Positions 1 to 9,817 of a stretch of DNA of 64,000 nucleotides are shown here, in pieces; position 1 is the first letter of the stretch; the number at the start of each line of letters is the position of its first letter. Both the position numbers and the translations under genes were made by a program. Origin of the DNA: Pseudomonas reactans (lineage in GTDB: Bacteria; Pseudomonadota; Gammaproteobacteria; Pseudomonadales; Pseudomonadaceae); NCBI RefSeq assembly GCF_013385825.1, contig NZ_JACAPG010000002.1, forward strand, positions 280,807 through 344,806, in the 5' to 3' direction. The notes beneath the pieces are model-generated. The model searched no databases and was not told where the DNA came from. It saw only the letters and a program-made list of their open reading frames with translations.

Positions 1-626
1 GCATCATGATCCTGTTCGAACGCCCGGTGCGCATCGGCGACACCATCACCATCGGCAACCTGTCGGGCACGGTGAGCAAGATCCGCATCCGCGCCACCAC
101 GATCACTGACTTTGACCGCAAGGACATCATTGTTCCGAACAAGACGTTCATCACCGGGCAACTGATCAACTGGTCGCTGACCGACACCATCACCCGCGTC
201 ACCCTGAAACTGGGCGTGGACTACGGCTCGGATCTGGACCTGGTGAAGGAACTACTACTCAAGGCTGCCAGGGAAAACCCACGGGTCCTGAAAGAACCAG
301 AACCCCACGTGTACTTCCTCAATTTCGGCGAAAGCACGCTCGACCACGAACTGCGCATGCACGTGCGCGACCTGGGTGACCGTAACCCGGTGCTCGACGA
401 GGTCAACCGCTACATCAACCGTGAGTTCAAGAAGCAGCACATCAACATCTCGTTCCGGCAGATGGAGGTGTACCTGAAGAACATGCATGGCCAGGAATAC
501 AAACTGGTGCCGGTCGAAGATGACCGCAAGACCCTCGTCGGGCCTGCGACAGAGCAAGATGCCCCCGAGCCGCCACCCGGCAAAGTCGACGACGCGCCGG
601 AACCGCCACCGAGCAAACTCGACTAA
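1..626 (+). CDS. MscK/KefA-like mechanosensitive channel, C-terminal part (5' end outside window)
   Basis: The reading frame is open from the window edge, so only the last 207 or so residues are seen. The segment FERPVRIGDTITIGNLSGTV is the MscS-fold beta domain found just after the pore helix. It is followed by the alpha/beta cytoplasmic cage domain (RVTLKLGVDYGSDLDLV, then FRQMEVYLKN). Such inner-membrane channels open under membrane tension and release solutes on hypo-osmotic shock. The tail is odd: an acidic, proline-rich near-duplicate, DAPEPPPGKVD then DAPEPPPSKLD, closes the protein. The large MscK type fits the tail, but the size cannot be confirmed without the upstream sequence. Confidence 0.8.
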   Translation, partial: IMILFERPVRIGDTITIGNLSGTVSKIRIRATTITDFDRKDIIVPNKTFITGQLINWSLTDTITRVTLKLGVDYGSDLDLVKELLLKAARENPRVLKEPEPHVYFLNFGESTLDHELRMHVRDLGDRNPVLDEVNRYINREFKKQHINISFRQMEVYLKNMHGQEYKLVPVEDDRKTLVGPATEQDAPEPPPGKVDDAPEPPPSKLD

Positions 627-2138
<1,512 letters not shown>

Positions 2139-2144
2139 AAACCT

Positions 2145-2546
2145 TTAGATGAAGGTTTCTACTGAAACACCGAATCGCTCGGCCAGCCAACGAATTTGAC
2201 GTATGTTGAGCTGGCACTTGCCGCTCAGGATTTCCAAAACGGCGGACTGCGGGCCTACACCCGGCAGATCGCCTTGGGTCAAGCCATGCTCTTGCATCAT
2301 AAAACGCAACACATCAACGCCACTGGCAACAGGCATCGGCCAATGCTCATGATCGTAGGCTTCGATCCAGTCACTTATGATGTCCACCAGCCCCATAAGT
2401 GGGTGACCTTCGTCTTCTCCAACGATATCCAGTAGCTCATTAAGCGACCCGGCCAAGGCGTCATAGTCGGCCTCAGATTGGGGCTTGGTCAGCAGCGATG
2501 AAACAAAGCGCCAGTGCTCAATAGCCAGCTTTAGATCGTCGTTCAT
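2145..2546 (-). CDS. HigA-like antitoxin / XRE-type regulator, apparently orphan
   Basis: A 133-residue acidic protein with a C-terminal helix-turn-helix: LRFMMQEHGLTQGDL, then SAVLEILSGKCQLNIRQIRWLAERFGVSVETF. This arrangement and length match HigA-type antitoxins, which bind a RelE-fold HigB toxin and repress their own promoter. HigB normally lies just upstream of HigA, but here only 82 bases separate the start from trxC on the other strand, so no full toxin gene fits. Those bases hold a short stretch resembling the end of a HigB toxin. The protein may act as a stand-alone regulator. A role at the trxC promoter, which it faces, is only a guess. Confidence 0.75.
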   Translation of the reverse strand: MNDDLKLAIEHWRFVSSLLTKPQSEADYDALAGSLNELLDIVGEDEGHPLMGLVDIISDWIEAYDHEHWPMPVASGVDVLRFMMQEHGLTQGDLPGVGPQSAVLEILSGKCQLNIRQIRWLAERFGVSVETFI

Positions 2547-2558
2547 GTGTTGTCCTTT

Positions 2559-2615
2559 TTATCTGGTCTTGATAAACCGCATTCCCGGCTCCAGATTGAA
2601 CCCAATGGCCACACC
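2559..2615 (-). pseudogene. possible remnant of a HigB-type toxin 3' end
   Basis: In frame just ahead of the antitoxin is an 18-codon open stretch, GVAIGFNLEPGMRFIKTR, then TAA. It is bounded upstream by TAG at 2616-2618. The pattern hydrophobic-x-F-N-x-x-x-G-M-x-F-I-x resembles the last beta strand of HigB toxins (for example HFNTGMVFIRFV), which in full proteins is followed by a THAEYD-type tail absent here. The trxC RBS now lies across its upstream end. The match is short and could be chance. Confidence 0.3.
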
Positions 2616-2628
2616 CTAGGAGCCCCCG

Positions 2629-3069
2629 ATGTCCGAACCTCTTGTAATCCCTTGCCCCCACTGCAACGGCCTCAACCGCATCCCCGGTGAACGCCTGCGT
2701 GATGCGCCCAAATGCGGGCGCTGCAAGCAGCCGGTTTTACTGAACAAACCGTTTGAGCTGAAGCAAGGCGACTACGCCAGCCAGGTCAAAGGCGATTTGC
2801 CGTTGCTGGTGGATGTGTGGGCCGACTGGTGTGGGCCGTGTAAATCGTTTGCACCGGTGTTCGAACAGGCGGCTGGGCAGTTGGCGGGCAAGTGCCGGTT
2901 GGCCAAGCTGGACAGCGAGGCCAATCAGCAGTTGTCGGCGCAGTTGGGGATTCGTTCGATTCCCAGTTTGATTCTGTTCAAGAACGGCCGCGAAGTGGCG
3001 CGCCAGAGCGGGGCGTTTCCGTTGCCGCAGTTGATGAGTTGGTTGCGTAGCCAGGGGGTGTCAGCCTGA
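2629..3069 (+). CDS. trxC: Thioredoxin 2
   Basis: A 146-residue cytosolic thioredoxin of the TrxC type. The N-terminal zinc ribbon has two Cys pairs, CPHC and CGRC (residues about 10-35), which distinguish TrxC from TrxA. The thioredoxin fold follows, with active site WCGPCK near residue 66 and the cis-Pro region SIPSLILFKNG. It reduces protein disulfides and is often induced by oxidative stress. The RBS is TAGGAG about 6 bases upstream of ATG. It is transcribed alone, with a REPIN immediately downstream. Confidence 0.97.
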   Translation: MSEPLVIPCPHCNGLNRIPGERLRDAPKCGRCKQPVLLNKPFELKQGDYASQVKGDLPLLVDVWADWCGPCKSFAPVFEQAAGQLAGKCRLAKLDSEANQQLSAQLGIRSIPSLILFKNGREVARQSGAFPLPQLMSWLRSQGVSA

Positions 3070-3074
3070 TTCCC

Positions 3075-3175
3075 TGTAGGAGCGAGCTTGCTCGCGAAGA
3101 ACGCGCAGGCGCCGCAGCAAATCAGGTTGCCCGCGTTATCGTTGACGTTTTTCGCGAGCAAGCTCGCTCCTACAG
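3075..3175. repeat. REPIN (pair of inverted REP palindromes)
   Basis: Two inverted copies of TGTAGGAGCGAGCTTGCTCG end the element at 3075-3099 and 3151-3175, each able to fold on itself. The inner segment contains CGTTATCGTTGACG, also seen in other elements of this window. It fills the gap between trxC and the convergent DUF6124 gene. Confidence 0.9.
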
Positions 3176-3190
3176 TGACGGTGTTTCAAC

Positions 3191-3406
3191 TTAGGGCAGT
3201 GGGGCTTCACGGTCCATCATCTGGCCGACCAGCAGTACGCCCAGTTCGCTCAATTGATGGATCGCCAGCGCCACGTCGCGGTGTTCGCCGGTGAGGTCGT
3301 TGGACAGGTTGAGCAACAGGGTGCGGACGGAGGAGAAGGTTTCGTAGCTGTTGAGGACTAGGGTTTCGGTGGGGAGGTTGGGGGTGACGGTATAAAGGTT
3401 AACCAT
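3191..3406 (-). CDS. DUF6124 (formerly DUF3077) family small protein
   Basis: A 71-residue protein of unknown function. The block ETLVLNSYETFSSVRTLLLNL, then GEHRDVALAIHQLSELGVLLV, matches the conserved C-terminal half of the DUF6124 family, which is largely confined to Pseudomonas. Typical members are nearer 100-120 residues, so this is a short form lacking the variable N-terminal region. GGAG lies upstream of ATG, inside a small CTCC/GGAG hairpin. A long structured segment precedes the gene. No signal peptide or membrane segment is seen. Function is unknown. Confidence 0.7.
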   Translation of the reverse strand: MVNLYTVTPNLPTETLVLNSYETFSSVRTLLLNLSNDLTGEHRDVALAIHQLSELGVLLVGQMMDREAPLP

Positions 3407-3600
3407 GGATCGTCTCCGAGCAGGAGCCGCAACCGACCGCTACTAAACGGGGGTGGCAGCTGTACGCAGGTTAGTAGACCGGGAGACGCAACCGGCGCGC
3501 TCAAGAGCGCCCTCCGTACAGCCACCATCAAATTCAGGAAGGTCCTGATCGACGATTTTGCTGTACGTCTCAACACGGGCTACTAAACCCGACCACTGAG
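3407..3600 (-). promoter_or_regulatory. structured 5' leader candidate of the DUF6124 gene
   Basis: The 337-base gap 3407-3743 carries dense secondary structure. A 12-bp stem pairs 3452-3466 (with a 3-base bulge) to 3515-3526, enclosing a smaller GCGCT/AGCGC hairpin at 3497-3510. The 10-mer GTTTAGTAGC (- strand) occurs twice, at 3579-3588 and 3439-3448. A complementary CTACTAA copy between them (about 3471-3477) can pair with either repeat but not both. The SD GGAG is in a short hairpin at 3414-3426. This looks like a folding leader RNA. The remainder to 3743 shows no clear gene. Confidence 0.45.
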
Positions 3601-3743
3601 AATTCAGCGGCCCGAGAACCTTAAGAGAAGCCCATCCAGACGCACAAGCCAGCGGATTCTGGAGTACCTGTAGGCAACGTTACAAGGCTTAACCCCTATA
3701 GCCAGACCCTTCCTACACCCCATGTAGGAAGGATCGACATCGA

Positions 3744-4514
3744 TCATGCGTTTTCCAGCAGGTTATGCAACTCCACAAACTGCTGCGTCAGCTTATGCCG
3801 TGGGTCCAGGTGGATCAGCGGCTTGCTCTCCTGGTGTGACTCGCGCATGCGCACGGAACTGGCGAGGTACACCGGCAATACCGGCAACCCTTCAGCAATC
3901 AATTCATCAAGCATCTGCTGCGGCAACGTCGCCCGGGCCTGGAACTGGTTGACCACGATGCCTTCCACTTCGAGGCCTTCGTTATGGTCTTCCTTCAATT
4001 CTTCGATCTCCGCCAGCAGGCCATACAGGGCTTGACGCGAGAAGCTGTCGCAATCGAAGGGGATCAACACGCGATCAGCGGCAATCAACGCCGAAACCGC
4101 GTAAAAATTCAGGGCTGGCGGTGTATCCAGGTAGATCCGGTCGTAATCCTCGCTCAACTCATCCAGCAGCTTTCGCAGCTTGTTGATCTTGTGCTTGGCC
4201 TCAAGCTTGGGCTGCAAGTCGGCCAACTCCGGGGTCGCGGTGATGACGTGCAGGTTGTCGAACGGGGTTTCGTAGATATCCACCTTGTTCTTCTTGGAAA
4301 ACGGCCCGGAAGACAAGGTTTGCTTGAAAAAATCCGCGATCCCCATGGGAATATCGTCGCCGGTCAGCCCCGTGAGGTACTGGGTTGAGTTGGCTTGCGC
4401 ATCGAGGTCCACCAACAGGGTTCGATAGCCTTCGCTGGCGCTGACTGCCGCCAGGTTGCAGGCAATGCTGGACTTGCCAACGCCGCCTTTCTGATTGAAC
4501 ACCACGCGCCGCAT
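3744..4514 (-). CDS. Orphan ParA family ATPase
   Basis: A 256-residue MinD/ParA-type P-loop ATPase. The deviant Walker A motif KGGVGKSS is near residue 9, followed by [13 protein letters not shown] (switch I / Walker A') and [13 protein letters not shown] (Walker B region). Such proteins position DNA or protein cargo by ATP-driven dimerisation on DNA. The start was set at the ATG at 4514, because GGAGG lies 6 bases upstream and the Walker A follows at once; a 15-codon longer frame is less likely. No ParB or centromere-like repeat lies nearby, so it is not an obvious chromosome partition pair. It is divergent from the aryl polyene cluster. Confidence 0.85.
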   Translation of the reverse strand: MRRVVFNQKGGVGKSSIACNLAAVSASEGYRTLLVDLDAQANSTQYLTGLTGDDIPMGIADFFKQTLSSGPFSKKNKVDIYETPFDNLHVITATPELADLQPKLEAKHKINKLRKLLDELSEDYDRIYLDTPPALNFYAVSALIAADRVLIPFDCDSFSRQALYGLLAEIEELKEDHNEGLEVEGIVVNQFQARATLPQQMLDELIAEGLPVLPVYLASSVRMRESHQESKPLIHLDPRHKLTQQFVELHNLLENA

Positions 4515-4862
4515 GGAAAAACCTCCGTGTATCAATGAATGCCCGAGTGTAGAGGGCAAAAGCGCCTGTTAGCTACCTCGTTCATCTATGCACTGCTGCA
4601 TCACGGGCGATCGGCGACCAGTCTGTCATACGCAACCGACAGATTTAAAAGAACGGTCCGACAATCCAACCAGTCCCCAGGTAAAGGACAATCTGTAATT
4701 CCTTTCCACTATTTTGTAATCATCCGTGCACATTTCTTTACCAAAGTTTGCTAGAACCCCACGTCACCGGGATAATGCGCGCCATTCGGCTATTGTTCCC
4801 TGTCCCGGTATTCGGGGCCAAAAGCCGCACATGGAAGCCCGCAGGGGCGGGATACCTTCTCA
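4515..4862. other. divergent promoter region between parA-like gene and the aryl polyene cluster
   Basis: No gene is seen in these 348 bases. The middle (about 4640-4750) is richer in A/T than the flanks and should hold the divergent promoters. A small hairpin CCCGC-AGGG-GCGGG at 4838-4851 lies just before the RBS region of the first cluster gene. No confident -35/-10 pair or operator was identified. Confidence 0.5.
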
Positions 4863-5582
4863 GTGATCACTTTCAACATCGCCCAATGGCGCGCGTGGGC
4901 CCCAGGGCTCGATAGCGTGGATGACTGGCACGCCTGGTGCCAGGCGCCAGTGTTGCTACCTGCCAGCGATGCCTGCCCCGACGTGTCGTTCCTGCCGGCC
5001 ATGCAACGTCGTCGCCTGAACCGCCTGGCGCGCATGGCCTTCAGCGTGGGCTGGCCACTGGCCGAGGGTTTGCAGGATCTGCCGCTGGTGTTTATTTCCC
5101 GTCACGGCGAAACCCCGCGCACCCTCGACATCCTCAGTGACCTGGCCAACGACCAACCGCTGTCGCCGACCCAGTTCAGCCTGTCGGTGCATAACGCGGT
5201 CATTGGCCTGTGGTCGATCCTGCGCAATGAAACCAGCGAAATGACTGCCCTCGCCGCCGCGGGTGACGGCCTGGAGCACGGCATGCTCGAAGCCGCCGCC
5301 TTGCTCAACGAAGGCGCGCCCGCGGTTTTGTTAGTGATTACCGAAGAACAACCGCCCGAGGCCTACGCCAGCTGGATTGTGGATGTGCCGTTCCCCTACG
5401 CACTGGGCCTGCTGCTGACGCCGGGCGACGAGTGGCAGCTGGAACTCAGCAGCGGCACTGTCCAACCCACTCAAACCCAGTGGCCCCACGCCCTGAACCT
5501 GCTGCGCACCCTGCTCACCGAACAGGTCGCCTGCCAACATGCCTGGAAGAACCGTGTATGGAACTGGCAACGCAAGCCCTGA
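4863..5582 (+). CDS. apeC: Aryl polyene chain-length factor-like ketosynthase (ApeC type)
   Basis: A 239-residue protein of the small beta-ketoacyl synthase / chain-length factor family (Ketoacyl-synt_2). It resembles the N-terminal half of a ketosynthase. Where true KS enzymes have the nucleophilic Cys it reads SVHNAVIGLW, so it is probably not catalytic for condensation. In characterised APE systems the CLF-like ApeC pairs with a full KS (ApeO) and helps set chain length. GTG start at 4863. Its 3' end overlaps the next gene by 25 bases. It is the first gene of a long translationally coupled operon. Confidence 0.85.
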   Translation: MITFNIAQWRAWAPGLDSVDDWHAWCQAPVLLPASDACPDVSFLPAMQRRRLNRLARMAFSVGWPLAEGLQDLPLVFISRHGETPRTLDILSDLANDQPLSPTQFSLSVHNAVIGLWSILRNETSEMTALAAAGDGLEHGMLEAAALLNEGAPAVLLVITEEQPPEAYASWIVDVPFPYALGLLLTPGDEWQLELSSGTVQPTQTQWPHALNLLRTLLTEQVACQHAWKNRVWNWQRKP

Positions 5583-6370
5583 ACGACAAACCCCGGGACG
5601 CCTACTACTGGCGCCTGTTCGCCACCGCCGCCAGCTTCGCGCTGTTCGGCTTCGGCGGCCTGTGCCTGCGTTTGCTGGTGTTTCCATTGCTCAGTTGCCT
5701 GCCAGGGGACACTGCAAAACATCGCAGCCGCGCCCGCCACACGATCAGTTGGCTGTTCTGGTTCTTTATTCGCCTGATGCAGCGCGCCGGCGTGCTCACC
5801 TTCAGCGTCGAAGGCGCGGAAAAACTCGGCCGGCCGGGCCAGATGATCATCGCCAACCACCCGTCGTTGATCGACGTGGTGTTCCTGATCGGCCTGGTGC
5901 GCCAGGCCAACTGCGTGGTCAAGCAGAGCCTGTGGCAGAACCCCTTCACCCGTGGGCCGGTGCGCGACGCGGGCTATATCAGCAACGACGGCAGTGCCGA
6001 AATGCTCGATGCGGCGGCGGATGCCCTGCGCAGCGGCCAGACCCTGATCATCTTTCCCGAAGGCACCCGCACCACACCCGGCGCGGCGCCTGCCTTTCAT
6101 CGCGGCGGCGCCGCCATTGCGCTGCGCGGTGCGACAATCATCACCCCCGTGGTGATCAAGGTCAGCCCCACCACGCTGACCAAGGCCGAACCCTGGTATC
6201 GCATCCCAAAATGCCGCGTGCACTTCAGTTTGCGGGTGGGTGCCGATATAGAACCACAGGCGTTCGCATCAATGGGGCCCGCGCCCCAGGCCTCACGTAA
6301 GCTCAACGATTACCTGCATCACTTTTTTATTAAGGAGCTCGCCGAAGATGAGCGACCAACACCGCCTTGA
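5558..6370 (+). CDS. PlsC-like lysophospholipid acyltransferase of the aryl polyene cluster
   Basis: A 270-residue 1-acylglycerol-3-phosphate acyltransferase family protein, matching ApeD by position. A hydrophobic segment lies near residues 20-45. The catalytic NHPSLID (an HX4D motif) is near residue 100 and FPEGTR follows at about 168. It probably acylates the lipid anchor that carries the polyene at the inner membrane. The start was set at the ATG at 5558, just before the stop of the upstream gene; the longer upstream frame is a shadow. It overlaps the first ACP gene by 23 bases. Confidence 0.88.
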   Translation: MELATQALNDKPRDAYYWRLFATAASFALFGFGGLCLRLLVFPLLSCLPGDTAKHRSRARHTISWLFWFFIRLMQRAGVLTFSVEGAEKLGRPGQMIIANHPSLIDVVFLIGLVRQANCVVKQSLWQNPFTRGPVRDAGYISNDGSAEMLDAAADALRSGQTLIIFPEGTRTTPGAAPAFHRGGAAIALRGATIITPVVIKVSPTTLTKAEPWYRIPKCRVHFSLRVGADIEPQAFASMGPAPQASRKLNDYLHHFFIKELAEDERPTPP

Positions 6371-6617
6371 GCACGACATAAAGACCCTGATCATCGAGGC
6401 CCTGGGCCTGGAAGACATCAGTGTCGACGACATCGGCAGCGAGCAGACCCTGTTCGGCGAAGGCCTCGGCCTGGATTCGGTAGACGCCCTGGAATTGGGC
6501 CTGGCGATCCAGAAAAAGTACGGCATCAAGATCGATGCCGACGCCAAGGACACCCGCAATCACTTCACCAACGTGGCCAGCCTTGCGGCGTTCGTCACGG
6601 CCAGACAGGCAGCTTGA
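6348..6617 (+). CDS. apeE: Acyl carrier protein 1 of the aryl polyene cluster
   Basis: An 89-residue acidic carrier protein. LGLDSVDALEL gives the phosphopantetheine attachment Ser44. Together with the second ACP it carries the growing polyene thioester. Two separate ACPs are standard in APE clusters and may differ in starter loading and elongation. RBS AAGGAG is well placed 9 bases before ATG at 6348, inside the end of the acyltransferase gene. Confidence 0.93.
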   Translation: MSDQHRLEHDIKTLIIEALGLEDISVDDIGSEQTLFGEGLGLDSVDALELGLAIQKKYGIKIDADAKDTRNHFTNVASLAAFVTARQAA

Positions 6618-6626
6618 GACCGGACC

Positions 6627-6881
6627 ATGCAAACTCGTGACGATATTTTCAACACCTTGCGCGACGCCTTGGTGGAACTGTTTGAACTGCCGCCCGAACG
6701 CGTCACCCTTGACGCCAACCTGTACCAGGACCTGGAAATCGACAGCATCGATGCCGTCGACTTGATCGACCACATCAAGCGCCAGACTGGCAAGAAGATC
6801 GCCGCCGAAGAATTCAAGGCCGTGCGCACCGTCAACGACGTGGTTGAGGCGGTGTACCGTCTGGTCACGCCTGCCGCATGA
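6627..6881 (+). CDS. apeF: Acyl carrier protein 2 of the aryl polyene cluster
   Basis: An 84-residue ACP with DLEIDSIDAVDLIDHIK; Ser40 is the predicted 4'-phosphopantetheine site. It starts 9 bases after the first ACP and ends in an ATGA overlap with the next gene. It is more FabC/AcpP-like than ACP1. The pair supplies the carrier function for the type II PKS. Confidence 0.93.
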   Translation: MQTRDDIFNTLRDALVELFELPPERVTLDANLYQDLEIDSIDAVDLIDHIKRQTGKKIAAEEFKAVRTVNDVVEAVYRLVTPAA

Positions 6882-7423
6882 GCCGGCTGATCGGCCTTGG
6901 CCTGTTGCTGGCGGGGCTGCTGTACCCCTTTGCGGTGTATTACGGCACCGAACATTTCGCCCCGTGGCAATTCGGCCTGCTGCTCGGCAGTTTGTGGCTG
7001 CTGCGCGCGCTGACCGGTGCGCGACGCCCCGGCAGCCGCTGGATGGCAGTGGCGGTAATCGTTTTCTGCCTGCTACTGGCCTGGTTCGACAACCCGCACT
7101 TGCTGCGCTGGTACCCGAGCCTGGTCAGCGGATTCATGTTGGCGTTGTTTGGTTTGAGCCTCAAATACGGCTCGCCGATGGTCGAGCGCCTGGCGCGCAT
7201 GACCGACCCGGTGCTGCCCCCGCATGCCATTGTGTATACCCGCCAGGTCACCGTGGTGTGGAGCGTGTTTTTTCTGTGTAATGGCCTGCTCGCCGCCGCC
7301 CTCACCCTGTGGGCGCCGCTGAGCTGGTGGACGTTGTACAACGGCCTGATCGCCTATGGGCTGATGGGGCTGTTGTTTGCCGTGGAATGGCTGGTACGAC
7401 AAAGGGTTCGAGGCCGCGTATGA
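6878..7423 (+). CDS. COG4648 family membrane protein of the aryl polyene cluster
   Basis: A 181-residue, strongly hydrophobic protein with about five to six predicted membrane segments (for example residues 2-20, 28-42, 48-66 and 72-100). It has no recognised catalytic motif. Members of this family are regular parts of APE clusters (the ApeG position), but their role is not established to my knowledge. ATGA overlaps on both sides show tight coupling with the ACP and ligase genes. It may help scaffold ACP-bound enzymes at the inner membrane, which is inference only. Confidence 0.8.
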   Translation: MSRLIGLGLLLAGLLYPFAVYYGTEHFAPWQFGLLLGSLWLLRALTGARRPGSRWMAVAVIVFCLLLAWFDNPHLLRWYPSLVSGFMLALFGLSLKYGSPMVERLARMTDPVLPPHAIVYTRQVTVVWSVFFLCNGLLAAALTLWAPLSWWTLYNGLIAYGLMGLLFAVEWLVRQRVRGRV

Positions 7424-9090
7424 ATGGGTTGAAACTTGAGCACTTGTTGCTTGAGCCGCTGGAACAGCGTCCGGTCACCACCGAACCTGCAATGAATCAT
7501 GCCCAGTTGTGGGCGCAGTCCCTGAGCCTGGCCGCAGGCCTGCAAGCGCGCGGAATCCAGCGCCTGGCCGTGTACCTGGAAGACGCCGGCCTGCTGGCGA
7601 TTGCCCTGCTGGGCGCCTGGCGCGCCGGGGTCAGCGTGTTGTTGCCCGCCGACCTGCAACCTCAGACCCGCCAACGCTGGGACGAGGCCGTCGATGCCTG
7701 GCTCACCGAAACGACAGACCTGGACGCGCTGTACCAGGCGCCACTGAGCGCTGCGGCACTCGATCTGGACGCTTGCCAACTGAGCCTGTGCACCTCCGGC
7801 TCCAGCGGCGAACCCAAGCGCATCGACAAAAACCTGCGCCAATTGGCCAACGAAGTCGAGGCCCTGGAAGCCCTATGGGGCCCTAGCCTCAAGGACGCCT
7901 GCATCATCGGCAGCGTCGCCACCCAGCATATCTACGGCTTGTTGTTCCGCGTGCTGTGGCCGCTGTGCGCCGGCCGCACCTTCGTGCGCAAGCAACTGGC
8001 CTTCCCTGAAGACTTGCAGCGCGCCAGCCGTGAGCATGCCCGGTTCGCCTGGGTCGCCAGCCCGGCATTGCTCAAACGCATGGGCGACAACCTTGACTGG
8101 CCGGCGCTGAGCCAGGTGTCGCGAGTGTTTTCATCTGGCGGCGCGCTGCCGGTGGACGCCGCCGGCAGCCTGTACGACCGCTTGCAACAGTGGCCCACGG
8201 AAATCCTCGGCAGCTCCGAAACCGGCGGCATTGCGTGGCGCCAGGGGGCGCAGCCGTGGCAGCCGTTTGCCGACGTACACCTGAGCCAGGACGCCGACGG
8301 CGCCTTGCGTATCGCTTCACCGTATTTGCCTGAAGGGCATGTCGAACAAACCGCCGACGCTGCCCGTATCCATGCCGATGGTCGCTTCGAGCTGCTGGGC
8401 CGCCTGGACCGCATCGTCAAGCTGGAAGAAAAACGCATCTCCCTGCCCATGCTGGAAAACGCGCTGATGGCCCACCCGTGGGTCGCGGAAACGCGCCTGG
8501 GCGTGGTGCAGGAAAACCGCGCGTCCCTGGGTGCCTTGGTGGTACTGAGCGCCGAGGGCCTGCATGCCTTGCGCAATCAGGGCCGACGCACGCTCACCCA
8601 AACACTGCGCCAACATTTGAGCCAGCATTGCGAAGCCCTGGCGCTGCCACGGCGCTGGCGTTTGCTGAGACAGTTGCCGCTGAACAGCCAAGGCAAACTG
8701 CCCCAGGCGCAGGTCGAGGGGCTGTTGTTGGCATCACGACCGAAAGCCCCGGAAGTACTGGAGCAGGTCGAAGCCGATGGCGAATGGACCTTGCAACTGA
8801 GCGTCCCGCCAGACCTGGCCTATTTCAGCGGGCACTTCCCGGTCACGCCGGTGCTGCCGGGCGTGGTGCAGGTGGAATGGGCGTTCAACCTGGGCCAGCA
8901 ACTGCTCGATTTACCGACAACCTTTGCCGGGATGGAAGTGCTCAAATTCCAGCAATTGGTCCGCCCCGGCGACGCAATCGAGCTGCATCTGCGCTTCGAC
9001 CGGGAGCGCGGCAAGTTGTACTTCGCCTACCGCAACGGCGTCGCGGCCTGCTCCAGCGGCCGGATTTTGCTGGAGGCCGCGCATGCATAA
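7420..9090 (+). CDS. apeH: Acyl-ACP ligase fused to hotdog dehydratase (ApeH-ApeI fusion)
   Basis: A 556-residue two-domain protein. Residues 1-440 form an ANL-family AMP-ligase: P-loop [10 protein letters not shown] (about 127), [26 protein letters not shown], and the catalytic Lys in NSQGKLPQ near residue 426. It should adenylate the aryl starter acid and load it on an ACP. From about residue 450 comes a FabZ-like hotdog domain with [17 protein letters not shown], carrying the His and the loop of beta-hydroxyacyl-ACP dehydratases (ApeI role). In the E. coli/Xenorhabdus scheme these are separate proteins. ATG at 7420 overlaps the upstream stop. Confidence 0.9.
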   Translation: MNGLKLEHLLLEPLEQRPVTTEPAMNHAQLWAQSLSLAAGLQARGIQRLAVYLEDAGLLAIALLGAWRAGVSVLLPADLQPQTRQRWDEAVDAWLTETTDLDALYQAPLSAAALDLDACQLSLCTSGSSGEPKRIDKNLRQLANEVEALEALWGPSLKDACIIGSVATQHIYGLLFRVLWPLCAGRTFVRKQLAFPEDLQRASREHARFAWVASPALLKRMGDNLDWPALSQVSRVFSSGGALPVDAAGSLYDRLQQWPTEILGSSETGGIAWRQGAQPWQPFADVHLSQDADGALRIASPYLPEGHVEQTADAARIHADGRFELLGRLDRIVKLEEKRISLPMLENALMAHPWVAETRLGVVQENRASLGALVVLSAEGLHALRNQGRRTLTQTLRQHLSQHCEALALPRRWRLLRQLPLNSQGKLPQAQVEGLLLASRPKAPEVLEQVEADGEWTLQLSVPPDLAYFSGHFPVTPVLPGVVQVEWAFNLGQQLLDLPTTFAGMEVLKFQQLVRPGDAIELHLRFDRERGKLYFAYRNGVAACSSGRILLEAAHA

Positions 9091-9817
9091 CCCCTGCGCC
9101 CTGATCCCGGTCTACAACCACGAAGCCGCCGTGCCCGCCGTGGTCCGCAGCCTGTTGAACACTGGCCTGCCGTGCCTGCTGGTCGACGACGGCAGCAGCC
9201 CGGCGTGCGCGGCGGTTTTGGCAGAGTTGGCAGTCCTGGAAAACGTCACCCTGCTGACCCTGCCCACCAACCAGGGCAAGGGCGGTGCCGTGATGGCCGG
9301 TTTCCGCGAGGCCGCACGCCTGGGCTTCAGCCACGCCCTGCAAGTCGACGCCGACGGCCAGCATGACCTGCGCGAGGTCGAGACCTTCCTCGACACCTCA
9401 CGCCGACACCCCGACGCCATTATCTGCGGCTACCCCGAATACGACGACAGCGTGCCCAAAGGCCGCCTGTACGCGCGCTACCTGACCCACGTGTGGGTGT
9501 GGATCAACACCCTGTCGCTGCAGATCCGCGACTCGATGTGCGGCTTTCGCGTATACCCGCTGCCTCCGGTGCTGGCACTGATGGACTCGGCCTACATCGG
9601 CACACGCATGGATTTCGACTCCGACATCCTGGTGCGTCTGGCCTGGCGCAACCAGCCGCTGCGCTGGTTGCCGACCCAGGTGCATTACCCGGCCGACGGC
9701 CTGTCGCACTTCCGGCTGTTCCGCGACAACGTACGCATCTCGGCTATGCACACCCGGTTGTTCTTCGGCATGTTGGTGCGGGCGCCGATGATCCTATGGC
9801 GACGGTGGCAGGCATGA
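9083..9817 (+). CDS. Family 2 glycosyltransferase of the aryl polyene cluster
   Basis: A 244-residue GT-A fold enzyme of the dolichol-phosphate mannosyltransferase-like type: ALIPVYNHEAAVPAVV, LLVDDGSS, KGGAVMAGFREA, then QVDADGQHD as the metal-binding DxD-type motif. It has no clear membrane segment. It probably adds a sugar to the lipid-like anchor of the aryl polyene. In some clusters glycosyltransferase and acyltransferase are one protein (ApeJ); here they are two genes, this one and the next. The ATG at 9083 lies inside the end of the ligase gene. Confidence 0.88.
   Translation: MHNPCALIPVYNHEAAVPAVVRSLLNTGLPCLLVDDGSSPACAAVLAELAVLENVTLLTLPTNQGKGGAVMAGFREAARLGFSHALQVDADGQHDLREVETFLDTSRRHPDAIICGYPEYDDSVPKGRLYARYLTHVWVWINTLSLQIRDSMCGFRVYPLPPVLALMDSAYIGTRMDFDSDILVRLAWRNQPLRWLPTQVHYPADGLSHFRLFRDNVRISAMHTRLFFGMLVRAPMILWRRWQA

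Noticed and set aside
3075..3175. CRISPR-like palindromic repeats
   Set aside because: Repeats occur as inverted pairs, not as regularly spaced direct repeats, and match REP/REPIN structure; no cas genes.
3358..3576. 72-codon - strand frame across the DUF6124 leader
   Set aside because: It runs through the hairpins and overlaps the DUF6124 start in another frame; no RBS or recognisable domain. A leader peptide is possible but unsupported.
4863..5582. First cluster KS as a broken ketosynthase
   Set aside because: Short length and lack of the active-site Cys are normal for the chain-length factor family in aryl polyene clusters.
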